The translations under genes and the position numbers were made by a program. A stretch of DNA of 7,837 bases from Chitinophagaceae bacterium. Its GTDB lineage: Bacteria; Bacteroidota; Bacteroidia; Chitinophagales; Chitinophagaceae. This document shows positions 1-6,196 of this stretch, one piece after another. The notes under the pieces are model-generated. The model searched no databases. It saw only the letters and a program-made list of their open reading frames with translations, and was not told the origin of the DNA. Position 1 is the stretch's first letter. Each line of letters starts with the position of its first letter. The stretch lies in NCBI GenBank assembly GCA_947468255.1, contig CANIMM010000135.1, positions 1 to 7,837 of the forward strand, in the 5' to 3' direction.

Positions 1-613
1 GATTGTCAGATTGAATGCGGCAAACACTAAAAGCATAAGGATGTTGAAGAAAAGGGTATAGTTCAATATCCTTTTCTGTAAGGGCTACCGGGAAAGCCTG
101 GTCACCTCCATAAGCAATCATGGTGCTTTTTTTATGATAATTGCTTTCGATATACTGTTGAATTGCCCTATTATCGGCAACGATATGGGGGATGTTTTTT
201 ACCAGTAAGCCTTCCGAAATATGAATGACTTTTTTAGCTGGCAATGCCCATTTATCTCGTTTCCAATCTAAGCCCCCAAAATTGAGTATTATTTTTTGTC
301 GCTTTTTTTTAGGTAAAAATGGAAGCAGGTATCCAGCACCCAGGCCCAGCAATAGCACCACGTCATTTTTTTTCACTGCTTCATATAGAGAAATCATGTC
401 ATATAGCATGCCTGCAAAGCCATGTGAACTAAAGGGGATATAGCGAAGGGTTGCTTTGCAAAACTGGCTAGGCCTATGGGGCTGATCGAATGATGAGCAA
501 TAAATGGTCATATCGATTTGCTCAGATAAATGTTCTGCTAAGAAGGTGGCCAAAGTTTCAAATCCACCATAATGATTTGGTACTCCCTGCGTACCAACGA
601 TTGCTATTTTCAT
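1..613 (-). CDS. DUF1972-type family 4 glycosyltransferase, 3' end outside window
   Basis: Reading leftward from the ATG at 613-611 gives 204 codons without a stop, and the frame is still open at the window edge. The N-terminus (residues 1-20, containing GTQGVP and HYGGFET) is the hallmark of DUF1972, the N-terminal Rossmann half of a group of bacterial GT4 sugar transferases often annotated as rhamnosyltransferases. Further family landmarks are GGLDWKRDKW (113-122), ADN (146-148) and IAYGGDQ (166-172). Residues 194-204 (AFSVCRIQSDN) look like the start of the C-terminal nucleotide-sugar-binding half, so about 150-180 residues are probably missing on the left. It would add a sugar to a lipid-linked glycan on the cytoplasmic side of the membrane. 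It follows the GT2 gene on the same strand after a 220-nt gap. No Shine-Dalgarno sequence is visible, which is usual for Bacteroidota. Family assignment is firm; donor and acceptor are unknown. Confidence 0.9.
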   Translation of the reverse strand, partial: MKIAIVGTQGVPNHYGGFETLATFLAEHLSEQIDMTIYCSSFDQPHRPSQFCKATLRYIPFSSHGFAGMLYDMISLYEAVKKNDVVLLLGLGAGYLLPFLPKKKRQKIILNFGGLDWKRDKWALPAKKVIHISEGLLVKNIPHIVADNRAIQQYIESNYHKKSTMIAYGGDQAFPVALTEKDIELYPFLQHPYAFSVCRIQSDN

Positions 614-833
614 GTGGATCAGACGTTTTGCTTCAAATTTTCCGGTTACGACATTTTGTATCATTGATATAAAAACCCATGTTTGCAACCAGGAATCAAT
701 ATTCCCCTAGAATGCACTGCTTACATTACCTATCCAAATTAACTGGCAATTATGCTGGTTTGCTACAATTTGTTTTGCTAATCCTAGAAAAACTGGTTGC
801 TCGGGTTAGCATAATTGCATTTATCTGTATAAT
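614..833. other. Intergenic gap between two minus-strand glycosyltransferase genes
   Basis: This 220-nt stretch has no credible gene. Short open frames on the plus strand here show no protein-like composition and run antisense to the operon. No TAnnTTTG box is visible on the minus strand upstream of the DUF1972 gene. The notable content is an 11-bp perfect inverted repeat, listed separately. The gap is long compared with the 11-nt overlap of the two genes upstream, so the DUF1972 gene may have its own control. Confidence 0.6.
746..818. repeat. 11-bp perfect inverted repeat with 51-nt spacer
   Basis: GCAATTATGCT at 746-756 is the exact reverse complement of AGCATAATTGC at 808-818. It lies just downstream of the GT2 stop codon (minus strand) and upstream of the DUF1972 start. 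The spacer is too long and the tract lacks the T-run of a classical intrinsic terminator. It could be an RNA stem that protects or partly terminates the GT2 message, or a protein-binding site. The symmetry is seen directly; any role is a guess. Confidence 0.5.
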
Positions 834-1745
834 TTATTTTGGCATTCCCTTAACACCATCATAAATACCCCGGGTTACAGATTTTAATTTGACCATTCGC
901 CCGCGTATAGCAAAGTAAAACATTATACTTAAATAATATAAAAATAAAACAAGCAGGGTGCTTGGCCACTGATACCATTTGGTCCAAAGTTGTAAAAACC
1001 AAATATGGTTTCTACTGTTAAAATAATGAACGAATGGATTTGCAAACCCCTCTTTTCCCTTTACCTTGGCTTTATTGGCACTTCCTGCGATATGGTAAAT
1101 GACAGATTGGGGGTGAAATATGAGTTGATGCCCTTTCGAACGGATGCGAAAAGAAAGTTCTACATCTTCATAGTAAGCAAAAAAAGACTCCTTTAATTGC
1201 CCAGTTTCTTTCAAAATGGAAGTTCTGATCAAAAAGGCACATCCGGTAATCCAATCCACTTGCTGAAATTGGCTTTGCAAAATCCCTGCCTTTCTCATGT
1301 ACCTTTTTGAGTAGGTCCAACCCATCCATGGAAGAAAATAGGAACCTCCGTTCCATATTTTTTTTCTGTCGTGGTTAAAGAAAATTGTAGGCTGAATCGC
1401 TCCGGCATCGGGATGCAATTCCATATAGTTGACTAGTAGCGATAAAAAATTGGGCTCCACAAAGACATCGTTGTTCAGCATTATCGCATAGGGGAATTGC
1501 TGTTCAATAGCATAGTCGAATCCTCGGTTGTTGCCAGCAGCAAAACCTTCATTGGTAGGTGACGAAATTAAAATGATTTTCGAAAAACTGCTTTTTAATA
1601 AATCACCTGACCCATCTACAGACCCATTATCCACCACAATGATTTCGAAATTGGGATAGTCGCAGAGCTGTAGGGATTGAATACAATTAGAAGTATGCTC
1701 AAAACTGTTCCAGTTTAAAACTATGACGGCTACCTTAGGGGACAT
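834..1745 (-). CDS. GT2 family glycosyltransferase (WbbL/rhamnosyltransferase-like)
   Basis: 303 aa. The GT-A fold signatures appear in order: VLNWN (9-13), VDNGSVDGS (38-46), NEGFAAGNN (65-73), the metal/nucleotide site LNNDVFVEP (90-98, an NND variant of DXD), TGCAFLIR (167-174), and AYYEDVELSFR (190-200) with the likely catalytic acidic pair E193-D194. This pattern matches the bacterial GT2 group that includes dTDP-rhamnosyltransferases such as WbbL. The C-terminus has an aromatic, hydrophobic stretch (about 247-280) that probably anchors it to the inner membrane, followed by a basic tail. The start codon lies inside the end of the flippase gene (11-nt overlap), so the two are translationally coupled in one transcript. 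It would extend a lipid-linked repeat unit in the cytoplasm. The rhamnose donor is suggested by rfbB and rfbA across the divergent region but is not proven. Confidence 0.93.
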   Translation of the reverse strand: MSPKVAVIVLNWNSFEHTSNCIQSLQLCDYPNFEIIVVDNGSVDGSGDLLKSSFSKIILISSPTNEGFAAGNNRGFDYAIEQQFPYAIMLNNDVFVEPNFLSLLVNYMELHPDAGAIQPTIFFNHDRKKIWNGGSYFLPWMGWTYSKRYMRKAGILQSQFQQVDWITGCAFLIRTSILKETGQLKESFFAYYEDVELSFRIRSKGHQLIFHPQSVIYHIAGSANKAKVKGKEGFANPFVHYFNSRNHIWFLQLWTKWYQWPSTLLVLFLYYLSIMFYFAIRGRMVKLKSVTRGIYDGVKGMPK

Positions 1746-2985
1746 TCAATTTCTTTTTTTGAGTAAATGCTAAGTAAATCAATAAGCAACTACCTTCAAT
1801 TGCTACGGGATACCATCCCAATGCCTGACTATTGGAAAAGCGAACCAATACAAATGAAATGATGAATGTGGCAGTTAAAATAAGTATTGAAATAATAAAT
1901 AAGGATTTATATCCTTTCTCCAATAGAAGCGTTAATACATTATTGGCATTTAAGGCCACTAAAAGGGGTGCAAGACAAAACATTTGAACAAATATCTCAG
2001 TGGTATCACTTTCTTTTTTAGTAATCAAAAGTACAATGGTTTTGGCGCCAAAAAAAATCAGCAAGGCAGTAATTCCAAAAAAAGCGGCATATAATTTTTG
2101 TAGGGAAAGTTTAAATGCAAACCAACTACTTGGCGATTGTTGAAAAAGTCTTGCCGCATGGGGGTATACGGCATTTGAAAAGGAAGCCACCGCTTGTCGG
2201 CAGGCAGTTAATAATTTATCCACCAAAGCATAGGCTCCCAAAGTACTGGCAGATACATATCCTGCAATCGCAAATAAAAAAATCGACTGTTGAAGGGATG
2301 CTGCAGTTCCATTAAACATGATGTATACATTTTCCCTTGCTAATTTCAGCATGGAGCCCTTTGTGGGCAGGATAACTTGTAGGGATTCCTTATAGTGAAT
2401 CAAAATACATATGATTATATAATACAATACCATTGGTGAGCCAAGGATAACATTAATCCAAGCAGCCTGTTGTTGTTGTAATGGAATCAGTAAAATAAGT
2501 AATAAAATCAAGGATTTAACAACCATGCTTCCCCAACTGAGCCATTGTATTTTTTCTTTGCCAATAAGGAAATATAATGGGTTAAATACTTCAGCCAGAA
2601 TCAATGGAATCGTACCTAGCAAAATCCAGTAAGAGAGTTTGGTATGTAAAAAAAACATCCATCCCATCATTGGCAAAAGGATACAGGCTGCCAGCAATCT
2701 AAAAAATAAAATTTTGTAAAATAGCTCGGATAAAAACTCCTTATTATCTAAATTATTGGCCACATCTTTAATGGCCGTTTGGCTGGTGCCATAATTGGCT
2801 ACACTTGCAATAAAAGCAGCAAAGCTAGCAGCCAGTGCCACCTGTCCGAAAGTTTCAATTCCATATTTTCTTGAAATGATGGGAATGAGCAATAGTTGCA
2901 ATATAATACCTGATGCCTGAAAAACCCCTAGGTTGAAAAAATTTTGTATAATAGGGGCAAACGACCAGCGTTTGAGGGATTTCAT
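1735..2985 (-). CDS. Wzx-like polysaccharide flippase (oligosaccharide transporter)
   Basis: 416 aa, strongly hydrophobic throughout, with roughly a dozen predicted membrane segments judged by eye. The N-terminal pattern (FFNLGVFQASGIILQ at 16-30, ISRKYGIETFGQVALA at 37-52, then NYGTSQTAIKDVA at 64-76) is typical of the PST/Wzx branch of the MOP exporter superfamily, which flips undecaprenyl-linked repeat units across the inner membrane. The length fits the family (about 400-500 aa). It is the first gene of the minus-strand set and overlaps the GT2 gene by 11 nt. Its start faces rfbB across a 296-nt divergent region; AAGAG lies about 5-9 nt before the ATG as a weak ribosome site. The protein ends in a basic, lysine-rich tail. 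A teichoic-acid or lipid flippase from the same superfamily is less likely given the neighbours. Confidence 0.9.
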   Translation of the reverse strand: MKSLKRWSFAPIIQNFFNLGVFQASGIILQLLLIPIISRKYGIETFGQVALAASFAAFIASVANYGTSQTAIKDVANNLDNKEFLSELFYKILFFRLLAACILLPMMGWMFFLHTKLSYWILLGTIPLILAEVFNPLYFLIGKEKIQWLSWGSMVVKSLILLLILLIPLQQQQAAWINVILGSPMVLYYIIICILIHYKESLQVILPTKGSMLKLARENVYIMFNGTAASLQQSIFLFAIAGYVSASTLGAYALVDKLLTACRQAVASFSNAVYPHAARLFQQSPSSWFAFKLSLQKLYAAFFGITALLIFFGAKTIVLLITKKESDTTEIFVQMFCLAPLLVALNANNVLTLLLEKGYKSLFIISILILTATFIISFVLVRFSNSQALGWYPVAIEGSCLLIYLAFTQKKKLNVP

Positions 2986-3281
2986 ACGTACTCTTATATA
3001 TTAATTTGAAGGGCTACTCTGTCAATTTTCCGCCAAGGTTACTATTTTCACATTTCATCAAATATTTAGGTACAACCATGGTTCGGTGCGTAAAAATAGG
3101 TTATTGTATCCAAAATGTCACATACACAACAGTAGTATTTCAATATAGATTTAGCATCTTTTCATGCCCGATTCGATTGGGCTGTAATTTTTACGAATCA
3201 AATATTTACGGAAGCCCCTCAACTTTTTTTAATATAGTCGCCAAGGATTGATATTTTTGTCCCTATATAAAGTTTACCACA
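2986..3281. promoter_or_regulatory. Divergent intergenic region between flippase and rfbB
   Basis: This 296-nt AT-rich region must carry promoters for both directions. A good box for rfbB is listed separately. For the flippase, the best minus-strand candidate is a one-mismatch box, TAACCTTG (3041 to 3034), with TTTG (3062 to 3059) 17 nt upstream; this is weak. The 12-mer ATCAAATATTTA occurs twice (3057-3068 and 3197-3208), and CGCCAAGG occurs twice outside these (3031-3038 and 3239-3246). A plus-strand open frame crossing the region has no recognisable protein character. Confidence 0.55.
3228..3259 (+). promoter_or_regulatory. Bacteroidota-type promoter for rfbB
   Basis: TATTTTTG at 3252-3259 fits the TAnnTTTG -7 consensus of the Bacteroidota primary sigma factor. 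A TTTA (3228-3231) stands 20 nt upstream in place of the -33 TTTG. The implied start of transcription lies around 3264-3267, giving a leader of about 15-18 nt before the rfbB ATG. Match is by eye. Confidence 0.5.
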
Positions 3282-4331
3282 ATGCATTCTATTCTTATTA
3301 CCGGCGGCGCCGGCTTTATTGGCTCTCATTTAACCCGGTTATTTGTGACCAAATACCCGCAATACAAAATAGTAAACCTCGATAAGCTTACCTATGCGGG
3401 AAACCTTGAAAACCTGAAGGATGTGGAGACAGCTCCCAATTACCAATTTGTAAAAGGGGATATTACGGATCTGCCACTTTTAAAGCAACTGTTTGAGGAG
3501 CATCAGTTTACGGCCGTGTTGCATTGCGCAGCGGAAAGCCATGTAGATCGCTCCATCACCGACCCGCTAGCCTTTGTTACCACCAATGTAATGGGAACTG
3601 GGGCGCTATTGCAAACCGCCAAGGAATGTTGGAAAAATGACTTTACCGGTAAAATATTCTACCATATCTCCACAGATGAAGTATATGGCTCCCTGGGTGC
3701 AGAAGGGTTTTTCACAGAACAAACCCCCTACGACCCGCGCAGTCCCTATTCCGCTTCCAAAGCTTCTTCCGATCATTTGGTGCGGGCATTTTACCATACC
3801 TACCATTTGCCGGTAAAAATATCCAACTGTAGCAATAACTACGGGCCCTACCATTTTCCAGAAAAATTAATTCCACTTTGTATTCATAATATCATCAACC
3901 ATAAACCCCTGCCAATCTATGGGAAAGGCGAAAATATCAGGGATTGGCTATATGTAGAAGACCATGTACGCGCCATTGATGTAATTTTCCATGAGGGTAA
4001 AATAGGGGAAACCTACAATATCGGCGGCCACAATGAGTGGACCAATATTGATTTGGTAAAAGAACTTTGCAAGCAAATGGATCTTAAACTAGGCCGTGCA
4101 CCGGGTGAGTCTGCTCAGTTAATCACCTATGTAAAAGACCGTGCGGGGCATGATCTTCGCTATGCCATCGATGCCACAAAGCTGAAGAATGAATTGGGCT
4201 GGTTGCCCTCCCTTCAGTTTGAAGAAGGGATCTCCAAAACAATTGATTGGTATCTTTCCAACACGGAATGGCTGAACCATGTTACCAGTGGGGATTATCA
4301 GCGTTATTATGACCGACAGTATGCTGGTTAG
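3282..4331 (+). CDS. rfbB: dTDP-glucose 4,6-dehydratase
   Basis: 349 aa, the usual length for RfbB/RmlB. It converts dTDP-glucose to dTDP-4-keto-6-deoxyglucose, the second step towards dTDP-rhamnose and other deoxysugars. The NAD-binding glycine motif TGGAGFIGS is at residues 7-15, followed by DKLTYAGNL (34-42). AAESHVDRS (83-91), STDEVYGS (130-137) with the catalytic triplet T131-D132-E133, and YSASK (156-160) with Y156 and K160 of the extended SDR active site are all intact. Substrate-binding landmarks SNNYGPYHFPEKLIP (184-198) and RDWLYVEDH (220-228) follow. The ATG is chosen because MHSILITGGAGF matches the family start. The stop codon runs directly into the left repeat array, so rfbA is displaced by about 800 nt. 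Confidence 0.97.
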   Translation: MHSILITGGAGFIGSHLTRLFVTKYPQYKIVNLDKLTYAGNLENLKDVETAPNYQFVKGDITDLPLLKQLFEEHQFTAVLHCAAESHVDRSITDPLAFVTTNVMGTGALLQTAKECWKNDFTGKIFYHISTDEVYGSLGAEGFFTEQTPYDPRSPYSASKASSDHLVRAFYHTYHLPVKISNCSNNYGPYHFPEKLIPLCIHNIINHKPLPIYGKGENIRDWLYVEDHVRAIDVIFHEGKIGETYNIGGHNEWTNIDLVKELCKQMDLKLGRAPGESAQLITYVKDRAGHDLRYAIDATKLKNELGWLPSLQFEEGISKTIDWYLSNTEWLNHVTSGDYQRYYDRQYAG

Positions 4332-4474
4332 GTTTTTGGATTGTTAGGGTTTTTAATTTTTCGTTTAGAAGTTTAGTGTAGGGTTTTTGGATGGATGGAG
4401 TTTTTAATTTTGGGTTTAGGGGTTTAGGGTTTTTTGGATAAATAGAGTTTTTAATTTTGGGTTTAGGGGTTTAG
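4331..4474 (+). repeat. Left tandem array, three units of 47-50 bp
   Basis: Three head-to-tail units start at 4331 (50 bp, most diverged), 4381 (47 bp) and 4428 (47 bp). The last two share GGTTTTTGGAT-like starts, GAGTTTTTAATTTTGGG and an end of GTTTAGGGGTTTAG. The array begins within the TAG stop codon of rfbB. The G-rich strand is the coding strand of rfbB. Each of units 2 and 3 has three close G-tracts (for example 4412-4414, 4419-4422, 4427-4429), so the tract has some quadruplex potential. Confidence 0.85.
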
Positions 4475-4514
4475 GGGTTTAGTGTTTAGAGGTTTAGAGT
4501 TTAGGGGTTTAGTT
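4458..4514 (+). repeat. Heptamer-like (G)GGGTTTA tract resembling TTTAGGG telomere repeats
   Basis: The third 47-bp unit passes into seven consecutive 7-8-bp steps in which TTTAG recurs with GG, GT or GA variants, ending in GGGGTTTAGTT. The motif is the same as the core of the neighbouring tandem units, so this looks like internal expansion of that core. The similarity to plant-type telomere repeats is only in sequence; it is internal to a bacterial locus. Confidence 0.8.
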
Positions 4515-4541
4515 TTAATAAAAAATATATTCATTTTTTAT

Positions 4542-4549
4542 TACATTTG
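4542..4549 (+). promoter_or_regulatory. TAnnTTTG -7 box immediately before the S23-family gene
   Basis: TACATTTG fits the Bacteroidota -7 consensus exactly, and its G lies 6 nt before the A of the chosen ATG. If used, the transcript would start at or within a base or two of the ATG and be nearly leaderless. No convincing TTTG -33 element is seen 17-23 nt upstream, so the call is tentative. Confidence 0.35.
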
Positions 4550-4555
4550 AAACCT

Positions 4556-4912
4556 ATGAAAGAATACTCATTTGAAAAATTGGAATGTTGGCAGCACGCT
4601 CGAAGGCTGGCTGTTTGGACTTATCAGGCTACTGAAAATTTCCCTGAAAAGGAAAAATACGGACTAATTAGTCAAATGCGGAGAGCTGCTATTTCGGTGG
4701 CATCGAATATTGCGGAAGGCTCATCGCGTAAAACAGCCAAAGATCAAGCACATTTTAGTACCATTGCATATGGAAGCAGCATTGAACTTTTAAATCAACT
4801 CATTATTACCAATGATCTTGACTATATTTCAAACCAATTATATGATCAGGGAAGGGAGCTTGTAGAAAGGCAAACCGTATTAATTTCCGGACTAAGAGCA
4901 TCACAAAAGTAA
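4556..4912 (+). CDS. S23-type four helix bundle protein
   Basis: 118 aa from the ATG at 4556; a TTG nine bases upstream is in frame but the family usually begins at a short M-x-x-Y-S-F-E-K-L leader. Family landmarks: SFEKLECWQHAR (5-16), ENFPEKEKYGLISQMRRAA (27-45) with the conserved FP, YGL and QMRRA, then SNIAEGSSR (50-58), and AYGSSIELLNQL (71-82) on the third helix. It is all alpha-helical, basic in its first half, without a signal peptide or membrane segment. Relatives are encoded in intervening sequences of 23S rRNA, and the Avd accessory protein of diversity-generating retroelements has the same fold. Biochemical function is unknown. No reverse transcriptase or variable repeat is present here, so an Avd role is not supported. 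It sits between two inverted repeat arrays inside a polysaccharide operon and is probably passenger DNA, not a sugar gene. Confidence 0.9.
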   Translation: MKEYSFEKLECWQHARRLAVWTYQATENFPEKEKYGLISQMRRAAISVASNIAEGSSRKTAKDQAHFSTIAYGSSIELLNQLIITNDLDYISNQLYDQGRELVERQTVLISGLRASQK

Positions 4913-4925
4913 AAGGCCACAAAAT

Positions 4926-5112
4926 AAAAAGCCCCCAACTAAACACCTAAACCCAAATAAAAAAGCGGCAATAAGTTAAAGGCCCCCAACTAAACCTCTA
5001 AACCCGAAATGAAAATCGGCAATAAGTTAAAGGCCCCCAACTAAACATCTAAACTCAAATAAAAAAGAGCCATCAAAATAAAAGCCCCCAACTAAACCCC
5101 TAAACTCAAAAT
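4926..5112 (+). repeat. Right tandem array, four units at an exact 51-bp period
   Basis: GCCCCCAACTAAAC begins at 4931, 4982, 5033 and 5084, i.e. exactly every 51 bp. Each unit continues with a variable dinucleotide, CTAAAC(C/T)C and an A-rich tail; the first two share GCGGCAATAAGTTA or TCGGCAATAAGTTA, the third has diverged (GAGCCATCAAAATA), and the fourth is cut short by the approach to rfbA. The core is the reverse complement of the GTTTAGGGGTTTAG core on the left side, but the outer parts of the units differ between the two sides. Confidence 0.9.
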
Positions 5113-5123
5113 AAATACACCAT

Positions 5124-5131
5124 TAAATTTG
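5124..5131 (+). promoter_or_regulatory. TAnnTTTG -7 box immediately before rfbA
   Basis: TAAATTTG fits the Bacteroidota -7 consensus, with its G 6 nt before the A of the rfbA ATG. This is the same spacing as the box in front of the S23-family gene. No clear -33 TTTG is visible; the upstream DNA is the last repeat unit. If real it would give rfbA its own nearly leaderless transcript after the cassette. Confidence 0.35.
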
Positions 5132-5137
5132 AAGAAA

Positions 5138-5998
5138 ATGAAAGGAATCATCCTGGCAGGCGGATCCGGCACAAGGCTTTATCCCATCACAATGGGAATC
5201 AGTAAGCAGTTAATGCCTATTTACGATAAGCCCATGATTTATTATCCGCTCAGCACCTTGATGCTGGCAGGTATAAAGGAAATACTGATTATCACTACTC
5301 CCGATGACCAAGCGCAATTTATACGCTTATTGGGTGATGGGTCACAGTGGGGCTGCAGTATCTCTTATGCCAAGCAAGAAATCCCCAACGGCCTGGCACA
5401 GGCATTTGTAATTGGCGAACAATTTATCGGCACAGATAGTGTAGCACTGGTGTTGGGTGACAATATATTTTACGGAAGTGGATTCAGTAAATTGTTGCAG
5501 CAATCGGCGGATCCAGCTGGGGCGGTAATTTTTGCTTACCCCGTAAGCGATCCAGAAAGATATGGGGTAGTGGATTTTGACAGTCATCAAAATGCCCTCA
5601 GCATTGAAGAAAAGCCTACCCATCCAAAAAGCAATTATGCAGTACCAGGATTGTATTTTTATGACAATGAAGTGGTAAATATCGCCAAAAATATACCCCC
5701 TAGTCCAAGAGGAGAATATGAAATAACGGATGTAAATAGAATCTACCTTCAGAATAATAAATTAAAAGTAGGGGTGCTAGATAGAGGTTTTGCCTGGTTA
5801 GATACAGGGACTTTTGAGTCGCTCAATGATGCAAGCGAATATGTGCGGGTGATAGAGAAAAGACAGGGATTAAAAATAGGATGCCCCGAAGAAATAGCCT
5901 GGAGAATGGGCTTTATTTCAAAAGAACAGTTGCGGGTACTTGCAGAAAACTTGCGTAAAAGCGGCTATGGCGAATATTTGTTGAGGTTAGTGCAGTAA
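5138..5998 (+). CDS. rfbA: Glucose-1-phosphate thymidylyltransferase
   Basis: 286 aa from the ATG at 5138. An in-frame TTG at 5129 is possible, but the family begins at M-K-G-I-I-L-A-G-G and GAAGAAA before the ATG may help ribosomes. RfbA/RmlA joins dTTP and glucose-1-phosphate to make dTDP-glucose, the first step before RfbB. The nucleotide loop LAGGSGTRL is at 6-14, followed by SKQLMPIYDKPMIYYPLS (22-39). LGDN (106-109) carries the metal-binding aspartate, EEKP is at 157-160, EITDVN at 195-200 and WLDTGT at 220-225. All signatures are intact and the length is normal (286-294). It follows the repeat cassette and is closed by a hairpin terminator, so in this window it is the last gene of the sugar-nucleotide unit; rfbC and rfbD must lie elsewhere or be replaced by another pathway. 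Confidence 0.97.
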   Translation: MKGIILAGGSGTRLYPITMGISKQLMPIYDKPMIYYPLSTLMLAGIKEILIITTPDDQAQFIRLLGDGSQWGCSISYAKQEIPNGLAQAFVIGEQFIGTDSVALVLGDNIFYGSGFSKLLQQSADPAGAVIFAYPVSDPERYGVVDFDSHQNALSIEEKPTHPKSNYAVPGLYFYDNEVVNIAKNIPPSPRGEYEITDVNRIYLQNNKLKVGVLDRGFAWLDTGTFESLNDASEYVRVIEKRQGLKIGCPEEIAWRMGFISKEQLRVLAENLRKSGYGEYLLRLVQ

Positions 5999-6041
5999 AG
6001 GGAAGCATTGATTTGATTGGGATGTTAAAACAATTTTCTAG

Positions 6042-6066
6042 GACCGGTCTACAATCCGGTCTTTTT
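6042..6066 (+). terminator. Intrinsic terminator after rfbA
   Basis: GACCGG (6042-6047) pairs perfectly with CCGGTC (6056-6061) around an 8-nt loop and is followed directly by TTTTT (6062-6066). It lies 44 nt after the rfbA stop and is a textbook rho-independent terminator for the polysaccharide unit. Confidence 0.85.
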
Positions 6067-6102
6067 CAATGAAAAGAAATTCGATAAACAACTTCGAGAG
6101 CC

Positions 6103-6136
6103 AAAAAGGGTGTTCTACGATACCTTTTTTAATTTT
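6103..6136 (+). terminator. Second, weaker hairpin with T-rich tail
   Basis: AAAAAGG (6103-6109) pairs with CCTTTTT (6123-6129) around a 13-nt loop, and T-rich DNA continues to 6138. The stem has only two G-C pairs. It may back up the stronger terminator upstream and insulate the regulator gene that follows, or the AT-rich tract may simply belong to the regulator's promoter. Confidence 0.4.
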
Positions 6137-6196
6137 TTAGTAATTTTTTTAAACAATTTTTAAAAAATCTTGTAATAGAATTAATAATTTAATGGA
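6137..6196 (+). promoter_or_regulatory. AT-rich upstream region of the MerR-family gene
   Basis: No TAnnTTTG box is visible. The region contains TTAAACAATTTTT (6149-6161), close to the AATTAAACAAATT motif repeated before the downstream sigma-factor gene, and another TAAACAA lies at 6085-6091. A shared regulator site is conceivable (auto-regulation is known for CarH-type proteins), but A/T-rich matches of this length can arise by chance. Confidence 0.3.

Larger units (their letters stand above)
4332..5112. mobile_element. Candidate repeat-flanked S23/four-helix-bundle cassette
   Basis: A single small gene is enclosed by two repeat arrays in opposite orientation. GAGTTTAGGGGTTTAGTT at 4497-4514 is the exact reverse complement of 5090-5107 (18 bp), and several other copies are near matches. 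The cassette separates rfbB from rfbA, which normally lie close together, and fills the gap almost exactly: it starts at the rfbB stop and ends about 26 nt before rfbA. S23-family proteins are known from intervening sequences in 23S rRNA that also form long stems. No transposase, integrase or target-site duplication is visible, so mobility is inferred from architecture alone. Confidence 0.4.

Noticed and set aside
225..672. Two plus-strand open frames in the left region
   Set aside because: They lie antisense to the DUF1972 glycosyltransferase, whose minus-strand frame has strong motifs throughout.
3006..3251. An 81-codon plus-strand open frame in the divergent region
   Set aside because: It overlaps the expected promoters, has no recognisable motifs, and its cysteine- and aromatic-rich make-up looks like chance translation.
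4458..4514. A chromosome-end telomere or linear replicon tip
   Set aside because: The TTTAGGG-like tract is internal, imperfect and flanked on both sides by bacterial operon genes.
4547..4555. TTG start codons for the S23 gene (4547) and for rfbA (5129)
   Set aside because: Both have an in-frame ATG nine bases downstream at the position where their families normally begin, and the TTGs lie in TAnnTTTG boxes.
4556..4912. The four-helix protein as Avd of a diversity-generating retroelement
   Set aside because: No reverse transcriptase, template repeat or variable repeat is present, and the sequence fits the general S23/four-helix group.
4926..5112. The regularly spaced 51-bp repeats as a CRISPR array
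   Set aside because: Whole units are similar to one another, there are no unique spacers of constant length, and no cas genes are near.
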